From the NCBI RefSeq assembly GCF_030817655.1, contig NZ_JAUSZM010000003.1, positions 8,804,001-8,868,000 on the forward strand: a DNA stretch of 64,000 nt. Direction: 5' to 3'. Positions 7,742 through 16,240 of the stretch are shown piece after piece. The translations under genes were made by a program, and so were the position numbers. Under the pieces are notes generated by a model that was not told the DNA's origin, ran no database searches, and saw nothing but the letters and a program-made list of their open reading frames with translations. This DNA comes from Streptomyces sp. V4I2. GTDB taxonomy: Bacteria > Actinomycetota > Actinomycetes > Streptomycetales > Streptomycetaceae. Positions within the stretch are counted from its first letter, which is position 1, and each line of letters begins with the position of its first letter.

Positions 7742-8511
7742 ACCGCCACCTCCCCGCGCACCGACTGGTGCCAGGCCAGCGCCCGTCGCTCCACGGTACG
7801 CGCGCCCACGTTGATGAGCAGTCCCAGCAGACCGGTGACCACGATCAGCGCGTACATCTCCGGGACCGCCTGCGAGTTCTGCGCGACCGCGATCCGCGCG
7901 CCCAACCCCGGTGCGCCGATGACGAGTTCGGCGGTGATGGCGAGGATCAGGGCGACCGCCGCGGCCAGCCGCAGGCCCGTCATGACGTACGGCAGCGCGG
8001 TCGGCCACAGCACGTGCCTCACGCGCGCCCAGGTGCCGAGGCCGTACGAGCGGGCCGTCTCCTCGGCGACCGGGTCGACGTCCTGGACGCCGTACAGGGT
8101 CTGGATGAGGATCTGCCAGAAGGAGGCGTACACGACCAGCAGGAGCACCGAGCGCAGTTCGGAGCCGTACAGCAGCACCGCAAGAGGGATCAGCGCGACC
8201 GAGGGGATGGGGCGCAGGAACTCGATCGTCGAGGCCGTCGCCTCGCGCAGATACGGGACCACGGAGATCACCACCCCGGCGACGACGCCCGCGCAGGCCG
8301 CGATCGCCAGGCCCAGCGCCCAGCCGGTGAGGGTGTCGCCGAGCGCCGACCAGAAGGCGCTGTCGGCGAGTTCGTCCGCGAGGGCGTCGGCGATGCGGCT
8401 GGTCGGCGGGAAGTACTCCTCCTTGACGAGGCCGAGCCGCGGCACCGCCTCGCCGAGGGCGAGGAAGGCCGCGAGCCCGGCGGCGCCCAGGGCCGCGTTC
8501 TCACCTTTCAC
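7738..8511 (-). CDS. ABC transporter permease (SsuC/TauC-like) 2
   Basis: This is a second BPD_transp_1 permease of 257 residues, related to its downstream partner. It shares the EAA loop (ARSYGLGTWARVRHVLWPTA) and the terminal VERRALAWHQ signature. The start is taken as GTG because it makes a 4-nt GTGA overlap with the stop of the substrate-binding protein gene. No ATG lies in a better place. Two different permeases in one NitT/TauT operon are less common than a single homodimeric permease, but they are seen in actinobacteria. Confidence 0.87.
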   Translation of the reverse strand: MKGENAALGAAGLAAFLALGEAVPRLGLVKEEYFPPTSRIADALADELADSAFWSALGDTLTGWALGLAIAACAGVVAGVVISVVPYLREATASTIEFLRPIPSVALIPLAVLLYGSELRSVLLLVVYASFWQILIQTLYGVQDVDPVAEETARSYGLGTWARVRHVLWPTALPYVMTGLRLAAAVALILAITAELVIGAPGLGARIAVAQNSQAVPEMYALIVVTGLLGLLINVGARTVERRALAWHQSVRGEVAV

Positions 8512-9476
8512 GGCAGGAGCGCGTCCACGTCGGGGGTCTTCTTGAAGAGACCGTCCTGCTCGCCGAGCTTCGCCAGCGCCTCGATGGAGGCCCGGTTCGG
8601 ATCGGCCGGCCACTTCGGGAGCGTCACCTGCGTCAGCACCGACGCCGGGATCTTCGTGTACGTCGTGATGATCTCGCGGGCCTCGTCCGGGTGGGCCTCG
8701 GCGTACGCGAGGGACTCGGCGGTGGCGTCCTTGAACTTCTTCACCACGTCGGGGTTCTGCTGCAGGTACTGCGCCGACGTGAAGTACAGCGCGACCGTGG
8801 TGTCCTTCGCCACGTCCACGATCGGCGTGGCGATCACGGTGCCGCCCTGGCTCTTGACGGTGGCCTGCGCGGGCTCGACCACACTCGCGGCGTCGATCCG
8901 GCCGCCGTCGAGGGCCGCGGGCATCTGGTCGAAGGCCAGCTCGACGAAGTTCACCTTGTCGGGGTCGCCGCCCGCCTTGCGCACCGACTCGCGCACCGCG
9001 GTCTCGTTGATGTTCTTCAGAGAGTTGATGGCGACCTTCTTGCCCTCGAGCTCCTTGGGCGACTTGATCGGGCTGCCCTTCTTCACCATGAGGGCGCTGA
9101 AGTCCTTGCCCTCCACACCGGTCGACGCGATGCCGTTGGCAACGGCCTTGACGGGCACGCCCGTCGACTGGGCGACCAGCAGCGAGGTCACGTTGGAGAA
9201 CCCGAACTGGAACTGCCCGCTGGTGACTCCGGGCACGATCGCCGCACCGCCCTGGGCGATGGAGATCGACAGTTTCAGGCCGTGCTTGCTGTAGAAGCCC
9301 TTTTTCTGGCCCAGATAGATCGGCGCGACGTCGACGATGGGGATGAGCCCCAGCTTGACGGTGGTGGTCCCGCCGGACGACGCGCCCGCGTCCGACGAAC
9401 CGCCGTCGGACGAGCCGCAGGCCGTCCCGGCGAGCAGGAAAGCGCCGGCGGTGAGACCGGCGAACAGACGACGCAT
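8508..9476 (-). CDS. Substrate-binding lipoprotein of the NitT/TauT-type ABC transporter
   Basis: This is a 322-residue exported lipoprotein: two N-terminal Arg, a hydrophobic stretch, and a lipobox ending at Cys20 (LAGTAC). A Gly/Ser-rich linker and an SBP domain of the NMT1/SsuA type follow (LGLIPIVDVAPIYLGQKKGF). The ATG is preceded by a strong AGGAGG-like site. Divergent from the IclR gene and next to a Rieske O-demethylase, it may bind an aromatic acid rather than a sulfonate; that is context-based inference. The 161-bp divergent promoter region is the obvious place for IclR control. Confidence 0.88.
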   Translation of the reverse strand: MRRLFAGLTAGAFLLAGTACGSSDGGSSDAGASSGGTTTVKLGLIPIVDVAPIYLGQKKGFYSKHGLKLSISIAQGGAAIVPGVTSGQFQFGFSNVTSLLVAQSTGVPVKAVANGIASTGVEGKDFSALMVKKGSPIKSPKELEGKKVAINSLKNINETAVRESVRKAGGDPDKVNFVELAFDQMPAALDGGRIDAASVVEPAQATVKSQGGTVIATPIVDVAKDTTVALYFTSAQYLQQNPDVVKKFKDATAESLAYAEAHPDEAREIITTYTKIPASVLTQVTLPKWPADPNRASIEALAKLGEQDGLFKKTPDVDALLP

Positions 9477-9637
9477 GGCTCCTCCTGTGCAGACATCGGG
9501 TGCAGCGGTGTTCCGACAGGTTGTGCGCAGACCGCACACTAGTGCGCGAGCATGCTCTGCGGGAAGGTAGAACTCGCAACGGTTCAGGGTCAGTTGGGGG
9601 TTGGCCGACGACATGGTTGACAGTGCTGGAGGCCCCG

Positions 9638-10456
9638 ATGCCCGAGCCGGTCCGCGCAGCGCACTTCGTGAGGTCCTTCGAACGCGGGCTCGCCGTCATC
9701 CGCGCCTTCGACGCCGAGCATCCGGTGTGCACGCTCAGCGAGGTCGCCCGCACCTGCGACCTGACCCGCGCGGCCGCCCGCCGGCTGCTGCTGACCCTCG
9801 TCGACCTCGGCTACGTCCACCAGGACGGCCGCACCTTCCGGCTCACCCCGCGCGTACTGGAGCTCGGCTACTCCTACCTGTCGAGCGCCTCGCTGCCCGA
9901 GATCGCCGAACCGCATCTGGAGCAACTGGTCGAGTGCACCAGGGAGTCGTCGTCGCTGTGCGTGCTGGACGGCGACGACGTCGTGTACGTGGCCCGGGTG
10001 CCCGCGCGCCGCATCATGGCCGCGGCGATCACCGTCGGCACCCGCTTCCCCGCCCATGTCACCTCGGTGGGCCGGGTGATCCTCGCCCAGCTGCCGGACG
10101 AGGACCTCACGGCGCGGCTCGCCCGCACCGACCTGCGTCCGCTGACCGCCCGCACCATCGTGTCGGCCCGGGCGCTGCGGACGGAGCTCGCCCGGGTGCG
10201 CCGGCAGGGATACGCCCTCGTCGACCAGGAGTTGGAGGAAGGGCTGCGCTCGATCGCCGCCCCGGTGCGGGACCGGGGCGGCGCGGTGGTGGCGGCGGTG
10301 AACATCCCGGTGCACGCCAGCCGCAGGTCCCTGGTGTCGGTACGCCGGGACCTGCTGCCGCACCTGCTGGCGGCGGTCGCCGGGATCGAGACCGACCTCG
10401 CCCTGTCTACAGGTCGAGGACGAGCCGCTTCCCGCGGCACCGGGACACACAGATGA
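9638..10456 (+). CDS. IclR-family transcriptional regulator (PcaR/PobR-like)
   Basis: This is a 272-residue IclR protein. The N-terminal winged helix (residues ~10-70) contains TLSEVARTCDLTRAAARRLL, and the C-terminal effector domain has the family's GTRFPAHVTSVGRVILA and RSIAAPVRDRGG segments. The sequence style is that of the subfamily controlling protocatechuate and hydroxybenzoate genes. It is divergent from the ABC importer. Its last 50 bases overlap, in convergent orientation, the end of the ferredoxin reductase gene. It probably controls uptake and demethylation of a methoxylated aromatic acid. An in-frame GTG 15 bases upstream is an alternative start. Confidence 0.85.
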   Translation: MPEPVRAAHFVRSFERGLAVIRAFDAEHPVCTLSEVARTCDLTRAAARRLLLTLVDLGYVHQDGRTFRLTPRVLELGYSYLSSASLPEIAEPHLEQLVECTRESSSLCVLDGDDVVYVARVPARRIMAAAITVGTRFPAHVTSVGRVILAQLPDEDLTARLARTDLRPLTARTIVSARALRTELARVRRQGYALVDQELEEGLRSIAAPVRDRGGAVVAAVNIPVHASRRSLVSVRRDLLPHLLAAVAGIETDLALSTGRGRAASRGTGTHR

Positions 10457-11342
10457 GCATGGTCTCCCCGGCCTCGCGCTCCTCGTCCGAGAGGACCGAG
10501 TCCCGGTGGTCCGGGGTGCCTTCGAGGACGTCGGTCTCACAGGTCCCGCAGGTGCCCTCGGTGCAGGAGAACAGCACCTCGACGCCCGCGGAGCGCACCG
10601 CGTCCAGCACGGAGACGTCCTTCGGGACCGTGAGCGTGCGGCCGCTCTGCGCCAGCTCGACCTCGAACTCGGTGTTCTCGCCGCTCCCTTGCTCCTTCGG
10701 CTGGAACCGCTCGACGTGCAGCACCCCGGCCGGGGACCGCGCCTCCACCGCGTCGAGGAGCGGCCCGGGCCCGCAGCAGTAGACGAGCGTGCCCTCGGGG
10801 ACTTCGTCGAGCACCGCGCCCAGGTCCAGCAGGCCGGCCTCGTCCTGGGGCGCGATCGTGACGCGGTCCCCGTAGCGGCCCAACTCCTCGGTGAACGCCA
10901 TGGATTCCCGGCTGCGCCCGCCGTACAGCAGCGTCCACTCGGCGCCCGCCGCCTCGGCCGCCGCCAGCATCGGCAGGATCGGCGTGATGCCGATGCCGCC
11001 GGCGACGAACCGGTAGCGGGGCGCGGTTCGCAGCGCGAAGTGGTTCCGGGGCCCGCGCACCCGCACCTTGTCGCCCTGCCCCAACTGCCCGTGCACATGG
11101 GCGGATCCGCCGCGCCCGTCCGGCTCGCGCAGGACGGCGATCCGCCAGGTGTCCCGGTCGCCCGGGTCGCCGCACAGCGAGTACTGCCGCTCCAGCTCCG
11201 GTCCGAGCACGACGTCGATGTGGGCGCCGGGCTCCCAGTCCGGAAGCCGTTCGCCCAGCGGGTGGCGCAGGGTCAGGGCGAGTACCCCGTCGGCCGCGAA
11301 CTCCCGCCGGTCGACGACGAGTTCGGCTTCGTACAGGCTCAT
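10407..11342 (-). CDS. vanB: Phthalate-dioxygenase-type reductase (VanB-like)
   Basis: This is a 311-residue class IA reductase: an FMN-binding beta-barrel (RQYSLCGDP), an NAD-binding domain (FVAGGIGITPILPML) and a C-terminal plant-type 2Fe-2S domain. The last has Cys ligands in FSCTEGTCGTCETD plus a later Cys near the C-terminus (LICVSRC). This FMN-NAD-2Fe-2S order is characteristic of vanillate demethylase reductase VanB. It supplies electrons to the Rieske oxygenase encoded two genes upstream. Its ATG overlaps the stop of the small intervening gene by 4 nt. Its 3' end overlaps the convergent iclR gene by 50 bp. Confidence 0.85.
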   Translation of the reverse strand: MSLYEAELVVDRREFAADGVLALTLRHPLGERLPDWEPGAHIDVVLGPELERQYSLCGDPGDRDTWRIAVLREPDGRGGSAHVHGQLGQGDKVRVRGPRNHFALRTAPRYRFVAGGIGITPILPMLAAAEAAGAEWTLLYGGRSRESMAFTEELGRYGDRVTIAPQDEAGLLDLGAVLDEVPEGTLVYCCGPGPLLDAVEARSPAGVLHVERFQPKEQGSGENTEFEVELAQSGRTLTVPKDVSVLDAVRSAGVEVLFSCTEGTCGTCETDVLEGTPDHRDSVLSDEEREAGETMLICVSRCRGKRLVLDL

Positions 11343-11539
11343 GAGCTGGATCCTCGCGGCTCGTGTCCGTGCGGTTGGTGTCCTTGCGGCTCGTGTCCTT
11401 GTGGGTGGGCGAGCATCCACTCCCACATCTCGATGGGGTCCTGCGAGGTGTGCTCGCGGCCGCAGTGACAGGTGCCGTGCAGGAGGTCCGTGCCCGGCAG
11501 CCAGTCGATGCGGTAGACCTCGCCCGTCGGGCTGGTCAC
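11339..11539 (-). CDS. 66-aa His/Gly-rich protein between Rieske oxygenase and its reductase
   Basis: The tiny gene is translationally coupled on both sides: GTGA overlap with the oxygenase stop and ATGA overlap with the reductase start. The first ~44 residues look folded, with WLPGTDLLHGTCHCGREH (a Cys24-His25-Cys26 pair that could bind metal) and an amphipathic QDPIEMWEWMLAHP. Residues 45-62 are a degenerate His-Gly-Pro repeat (HPQGHEPQGHQPHGHEP). No family is recognised. The double coupling shows that it is a real gene kept in stoichiometry with the demethylase. A role in metal supply, cluster assembly or complex formation is only a guess. Confidence 0.75.
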   Translation of the reverse strand: MTSPTGEVYRIDWLPGTDLLHGTCHCGREHTSQDPIEMWEWMLAHPQGHEPQGHQPHGHEPRGSSS

Positions 11540-12603
11540 TGGACCTTCTCCATGGGCTTGGCGCCCTCCTCGACCAGGCGGGCGAGGATACGGCGGGCGG
11601 CCAGGCCGCCGGTGTCGATGTTGATGCTCAGCTCCTGGTAGCCGGTGCGCTCGCTGCCGAGCGTCTCCTGGAGCAGGTTGAGCGCGTCGACGTCCTGCAT
11701 GACGACGGTGTGGTTGTTGCCCCGCAGGAACTCCGTGACCTCGGGGTCCTCGGTCGCCCAGTCGCGCGAGACCATCCAGAAGTCGTACACCTTGCCGTCG
11801 GCGGACGGCGTGATGGCGTACGTGATCTCGGTGTGGAAGCCGTTCGGGTCGCTGCCGTCCGCCTCGGGCACCACACCGACCGGCGCGATCCGGCTGTGCA
11901 GCAGGTAGAGGCAGGGCGCGTGGTACTCGATGTCCTGCCAGCGTGTGATCCGGCCCTGGATGCCGGTGGACTTGGCGTAGAACGGCGGGCATTCGGCGTC
12001 GTCCATGTGCCGGCTCACCCGTACGATCCCGGCGCCCTCGTCGACCTCGGTGGTGATCGGCGTCTCAGCGACCTCGGGGGTGCCGATGTAGCCGCCGTGC
12101 AGATACGTCTCGTGGGACAGGTCGAGGAGGTTGTCGACCAGCAGGCCGTAGTCGGCGTCGATCGGTTCCATGCCGCGCACGGTGACCCAGCCGGGGGAGT
12201 CCAGGTGGCGGGCGCGCGGGATGGTCTGCGGGTCGGCGAGCGCCGGGTCGCCGATCCACACCCAGATCAGCGAGTCCTGCTCGACGACCGGGTAGGAGGC
12301 GACGCGGGCGGTGCGCGGGATGCGCTTCTGGCCCGGCACGTACACGCAGGCGCCGGTCTGGTCGTAGGTGAAGCCGTGGTAGCCGCAGACGATGCGATCG
12401 CCGTCGAGGCCGCTCTTCGAGAGCGGGTAGCGCCGGTGCACGCAGCGGTCGTGCAGCGCGACGGGAGTGCCCTCCTCCTCGGTGCGGTAAAAGACGAGCG
12501 GCTCACCGAGGATCGTGCGGCCGAGCAACTCCTCGCGCCCCACCTCGTGGCTGTAGGCGGCGACGTACCACTGGTTCCTGGCAAAAGCAGTCATGTGCGG
12601 CAT
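11536..12603 (-). CDS. vanA: Rieske aromatic O-demethylase oxygenase subunit (VanA-like)
   Basis: This is a 355-residue ring-hydroxylating-type oxygenase alpha subunit. The Rieske cluster ligands are Cys54-x-His56 and Cys73-x2-His76 (CVH ... CGYH). The mononuclear iron site is DNLLDLSHETYLH with His164 and His169. Length and the missing beta subunit fit VanA-type O-demethylases, which convert vanillate to protocatechuate plus formaldehyde using the VanB-like reductase. A complete protocatechuate operon elsewhere in the window fits this. The ATG used lies 9 bases upstream of a second in-frame ATG. Related methoxybenzoate or dicamba demethylases are alternatives. Confidence 0.85.
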   Translation of the reverse strand: MPHMTAFARNQWYVAAYSHEVGREELLGRTILGEPLVFYRTEEEGTPVALHDRCVHRRYPLSKSGLDGDRIVCGYHGFTYDQTGACVYVPGQKRIPRTARVASYPVVEQDSLIWVWIGDPALADPQTIPRARHLDSPGWVTVRGMEPIDADYGLLVDNLLDLSHETYLHGGYIGTPEVAETPITTEVDEGAGIVRVSRHMDDAECPPFYAKSTGIQGRITRWQDIEYHAPCLYLLHSRIAPVGVVPEADGSDPNGFHTEITYAITPSADGKVYDFWMVSRDWATEDPEVTEFLRGNNHTVVMQDVDALNLLQETLGSERTGYQELSINIDTGGLAARRILARLVEEGAKPMEKVQ

Positions 12604-12829
12604 GAGCGGGTCCCGTCATCCTCGACGTCGTGTGGGAAACACCATGACGATGTCGCCTCCACTCCGGCAATAGGACTTCCGTCGGACGGAAACTGCCTGG
12701 TCGGTCGCTTGCTGCCTGCCACGTGGTATTCAGTTCGCTTCACCGCTCCGGCCAAGACCGGAACAGGTGCCTTTCTGGCCCTACGCTCGCGGTAGGGGCG
12801 GACCGGGTCAAGTCTCCCTGGCGGGCTGG
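12604..12829. other. Non-coding stretch upstream of vanA
   Basis: No convincing gene was seen. This presumably contains the vanA promoter, but I could not single out a -10/-35 pair with confidence. Confidence 0.4.
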
Positions 12830-13075
12830 TCGTCGAGCGGCGTGCTCCTCGGGAGTGTCCGGCGGAGCGAACAATCCGCTGAAGGTCGTGACGGTCACGC
12901 CCTCCACAGCCCGCGGTGGGTGGGCGTAGGTCTCCCACGTTTCGGTGACCTTGCGTGCCTGCTCAGAGCCTGCACAGTCTTCGGGTCGTGCCGGCCTGAC
13001 GCACCAAGTTGTGATGTGTAGAAGTGCCCGCACTCGCCGACCAGTGGCCGGACCTCGTCATCTGCTGAGGAATGG
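12830..13075 (-). pseudogene. Tyrosine recombinase (phage/ICE-type integrase) C-terminal remnant
   Basis: One reverse frame reads GHFYTSQLGASGRHDPKTVQALSRHA, which matches the end of actinobacterial integrases around the HxxRH box (consensus 'LRHFYASxLI...KTVQxxLGHA'). A different frame continues it as KVTETWETYAHPPRAVEG, equivalent to the catalytic-Tyr region (TxxTYxHL). The Arg of the HxxR box is not preserved, at least one frameshift separates the parts, and the N-terminal two thirds are absent. It is a dead fragment, probably of an integrated element. I saw no tRNA gene next to it. Confidence 0.6.
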
Positions 13076-13306
13076 ACGCCGATCGCCGCGCTGGCCCTCT
13101 TGGCATCGCTTGGGGCGACCGCCTGGTCCTCGACCTCTGATCCACTTCTCGATCGGATGAGGGGGCAGCGGTCGATCCGGTGGGTGGTTGGGTGCTGACG
13201 GTTCGTTTCAGGTCGGATCGCACGAACGCCGGGAAGTCCAAACCTTTCTCCGGTGCCGGACGCGCTGTCCGGCACCGGCGTGGTGCCAGAGCTCATCGCA
13301 CGGTGG
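13076..13306. other. Gene-free stretch between integrase remnant and FAH gene
   Basis: No intact gene seen. Short open frames on both strands lack consistent codon bias or recognisable motifs. Confidence 0.4.
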
Positions 13307-14245
13307 TCATCGCCTGCGGCGGGCAGGTGGCAGAGGCACGGGGACGACGCCCTCGACGACGGTGTTGCTGATGGTGCCGATGCCCTCGACGGTCATGGTG
13401 ACGCTGTCGCCGGGGACGAGGGGCGGTGGTTCGAGGATGCCGTGGCGGCCCCAGAGTTCCGCCAGGCAGCCGCCGTTGCCGCAGGTTCCGGAGCCCAGGA
13501 CGTCGCCGGGGCGGATCCAGGTGCCACGGGAGGCGTACGCCGCCATCTCCTCGAACGTCCAGGCCATGTTGGCCAGTCGGTCCCGCCCGACTGTCTCGCC
13601 GTTGACGGTGAGGGCGAGGTCGAGGAGGCCGTCGGCGTTGCGGTGGGGTTCGAGTTCGTCGGTGGTGACGAGCCAGGGGCCGAGGGTGGTGGAGGTGTCC
13701 TTGCCCTTGGCCGGGCCGAGTTTGACCCTCATCTCGCGGCCCTGGAGGTCGCGGGCGGACCAGTCGTTGAGGATCGTGTAGCCGAGGATGTGGTCACGTG
13801 CCTGCTCGGGCGTCAGATCCCGGCCCGCCTTGCCGACGACGGCGGCGACTTCGAGTTCGAAGTCGAAGCGCCCGCAGCCCGGCGGTACCGGGACGTCGTC
13901 GTGGGCGCCGATCATCGCGTACGGGTTGGTGAAGTAGAACGCCGGTGCGGCGTACCACTCCTCGGGGACGGTGTCGCCGTATCCCCGTGCGACTCCCGCG
14001 ACATGGCTTTCGAAGGTCATGTAGTCGCGAACGGTGGGCGGCTGCAGCGGAGGCAGCAGGCGCGCGTCGGCCGGGGGCACGGGCAGGGAGGCGGTCAGGG
14101 CGCGTTCTCCCGCCTCGCGCAGGGCGTCCTCGCCCTCCACGATCAGGTCCAGGAGGTCGACGGGCTGTTCGAAGGGGTGGAGCTGGTCGGCGGCGACGAT
14201 GCCCGACTGCCGTTTCCCGTCGTGGACGAAGCTCGCGAACTTCAT
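13307..14245 (-). CDS. Fumarylacetoacetate hydrolase (FAH) family protein
   Basis: This is a 312-residue FAH-fold protein. The metal-binding residues of the family are visible in the acidic motif DFELEVAAVVGKAGRDL, and the segments GYTILNDWSARDLQ and LGPWLVTTDEL are conserved in the superfamily. Members hydrolyse C-C bonds in acylpyruvates such as fumarylacetoacetate and fumarylpyruvate, at the end of homogentisate or gentisate breakdown. The only operon partner is a truncated MFS transporter whose stop overlaps this ATG by 4 nt. The ring-cleavage dioxygenase normally found with such genes is absent. The gene looks intact but may have lost its native promoter. Confidence 0.8.
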   Translation of the reverse strand: MKFASFVHDGKRQSGIVAADQLHPFEQPVDLLDLIVEGEDALREAGERALTASLPVPPADARLLPPLQPPTVRDYMTFESHVAGVARGYGDTVPEEWYAAPAFYFTNPYAMIGAHDDVPVPPGCGRFDFELEVAAVVGKAGRDLTPEQARDHILGYTILNDWSARDLQGREMRVKLGPAKGKDTSTTLGPWLVTTDELEPHRNADGLLDLALTVNGETVGRDRLANMAWTFEEMAAYASRGTWIRPGDVLGSGTCGNGGCLAELWGRHGILEPPPLVPGDSVTMTVEGIGTISNTVVEGVVPVPLPPARRRR

Positions 14246-15439
14246 GCCGCGCTTCCCTCCGCCTCGGCCGGCGCGGTGCCGCTCGGTCGGAAGCCGACGA
14301 AGACGGCGGCGATCACGGCGGCGGTCACGCAGGCGACGGCGGTGAGGATCAGCCCGTTGTTGTAGCCGTGGGCCAGGGCGTCCGTGGTGTACGGGGCGAG
14401 CTTGGCGCTGAGTGGCCCGAGGTCGGCGGTGTGCAGGGCCAGCGGGCCGCCCTCGTGCAGGATGGCGGAGGCCGTGCCGTGCTCCTTCGGGGTCAGTCCG
14501 GCATCCGCGAGGCTCCCGGTCAGCCGGCCGGCGGCCATGCCGAGGGCGACGGCGCCGACGACGGCCGGGCCGAGGGTCTGACCGAGGTCGCGGACCAGGC
14601 TGGTGGTGGCTGCCGCCATGCCGGTCAGGTTCTGCGGTACGACGTTGACGGCGGCGGCGGTGATCGCGGCGACGACCAGGCCGAAACCGACGCCGTTCAA
14701 GATCAGCGGGCCCAGCATGGGCGGCAGAGCGGTCTCATGGATCGGCAGCGATCGCAACCACAGCTGGCCCGCGGCCATCGCCAGGAAGCCGGTGACAAGC
14801 ATGGGGCCAGGTCCGATGCGATGCAGCAGACGGACCAGCAGGGGCCAGATGAACGGCGTGCACGCCTGGATGATCATGACCGGTATCGCGGCCTCGAAGG
14901 GACCCCGGTGCTGGATGACACCGAGCCGGATGCTCAGGTCGTACGCGCCGCCGAGGAAGCCCAGCATGCCGATCACCGCCATCGCGGCCGACGCGGCGAA
15001 CGCCGGGATACGGAAGAGGCTCAGCCGCAGCATCGGGGCCGTGCTGCGGTTCTCCACCACGATGAACGCGGCGATGAAGACGGCGAAGGTGACGAAGGAC
15101 GCGACGATGCGGGCCGAGCCCCAGCCGTCCGAGGGACCCTGGATGATGCCGTGCAGCAGGCCGAGCATGGCCACGGCGATGGTGATCTGCCCCGGCCAGT
15201 CCAGCGAGCGGCCCTGCGGAGCGCTGGACTCGGTGCCGAGCAGCCAGGCCGCCACGGCGGTGATCACGGCGAGCACGCCGGCCGCGCCGAACGCCCACTG
15301 GAAGGGCGCGTGTTCGACGATGCCGCCGGACATGAGTGGGGCGATGAGGGCGCCGAGCGACAGGGCTGCGGTCCAGGAGGCCAGGCCCCTGGCGCGTGCG
15401 GCCGGGGTGGTCGTGATCGCGGTGATCAATTTCCCGACC
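14242..15439 (-). pseudogene. 5'-truncated MFS (DHA2/EmrB-type) transporter
   Basis: The conserved part begins at KLITAITTTPAARARGLA, which corresponds to the cytoplasmic loop after transmembrane segment 4 of DHA2 drug/aromatic exporters. About ten hydrophobic segments follow. The first ~110-130 residues of a normal 14-TM protein are missing. Upstream in the same frame there are only Arg/Trp-rich, non-membrane residues that do not look like transporter sequence. The break coincides with an unrelated promoter-like inverted repeat running the other way, so a deletion or insertion fused two pieces of DNA here. Coupling of its stop to the FAH start shows they once formed an operon. Confidence 0.7.
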
Positions 15440-15780
15440 GGGAACTTGTGGGGGAGGGAGTGAACGAAGGAGTTCGCGAAAGATGAGCACGGCCGCCGCA
15501 GGCCAGGGCGGCACGAAGAGCGACCGGACGGCGGCCGGCGACGCCATCGCCATCGCCATCGCCCACCCCGAACTGGGCGGTACGCGGCCAACGAGCCCCG
15601 CGAGGCGATGTGGGTCGCGCTCACCGAGATGCGCCCAAGCTGCGTGCCCGGGCAGGCAGTGCGGACGCGGCTGTGTGCATCGACTGGTGGCAGTGATCGA
15701 ACAGGCCGCCGCCGACATCGAGGTGCCGAATCCTCACTGCCGCGAACCAGGACGCCCAGAAGACCTTCCGCGGCGGCGGG
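15431..15780 (+). other. Promoter-like inverted repeat and truncated gene start
   Basis: The perfect repeat TTCCCG-AC-CGGGAA is followed by GAAGGAG and an ATG 10 bases later. The reading frame from that ATG starts like a gene (MSTAAAGQGGTKSDRTAAGD, then IAIAIAHPELGG) but soon turns into Arg/Cys-rich sequence. An adjacent frame reads YAANEPREAMWVALTEMRP for a short stretch. I read this as the head of a gene on the plus strand that has been frameshifted and cut off at the inverted repeat to its right. The product is not recognised. Confidence 0.4.
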
Positions 15781-15865
15781 ACCGGGCCGTTCGGCGCCGT
15801 TCCGGGAAGCGTTGGCGGAGGGTTGGGTTGTGCTGGTTGCGTTCGTGCTGGCGTGTGCCGGGGTG

Positions 15866-16219
15866 TCAGGCGCTGTCGGCGTTCGCGCGGGGGGTGACGC
15901 GGGCGGCGCTCTCCTTGAGGACGAGGTCGAGCAGTCCGGGGAACCGCTGGTCGAGTTCTTCCTTGCGGAGGGTGTTGATGCGGCGGGTGCCGACGTCGTG
16001 CTGGTGGATGAGGCCGGCTTCGCGCAGGACGCGGAAGTGGCGGGTGAGTACGGAGGCGGTGACGTCCTTCTTGAAGACGCTGCAGGCCAGGCCGGGGGAG
16101 GCGGCGAGTGCGACGACGATGGCGAGCCGGGTCTCGTCGGTCAGTGCGCTCATGACCTTGAAGAGGTCGAAGTCGTCCATGTCGGGGTGGATGAGCGGGG
16201 ATGCGGTGCGGCTGGCCAT
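15866..16219 (-). CDS. ArsR-family winged-helix regulator, copy 1
   Basis: The 117-residue protein is a compact winged helix of the ArsR/SmtB superfamily: DDFDLFKVMSALTDETRLAI starts the domain and SVLTRHFRVLREAGLIHQHD is the recognition helix and wing. A single Cys (ACSVFKK) lies before the recognition helix. The classical paired metal-site cysteines are missing, so it may sense an electrophile or oxidant rather than a metal; this is inference. It is divergent from the alcohol dehydrogenase gene with a palindromic operator candidate between them. An almost identical copy lies in the other repeat arm; the difference is Leu here against Ile there in the FPGLLDLV segment. Confidence 0.9.
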   Translation of the reverse strand: MASRTASPLIHPDMDDFDLFKVMSALTDETRLAIVVALAASPGLACSVFKKDVTASVLTRHFRVLREAGLIHQHDVGTRRINTLRKEELDQRFPGLLDLVLKESAARVTPRANADSA

Positions 16220-16240
16220 GAGAGAAGGGTAACGGCCTTC

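Noticed and set aside
6932..8545. 537-codon plus-strand frame across the transporter permeases
   Set aside because: Asp/His/Gln/Arg-rich shadow of the permease genes, with no membrane segments or motifs of its own.
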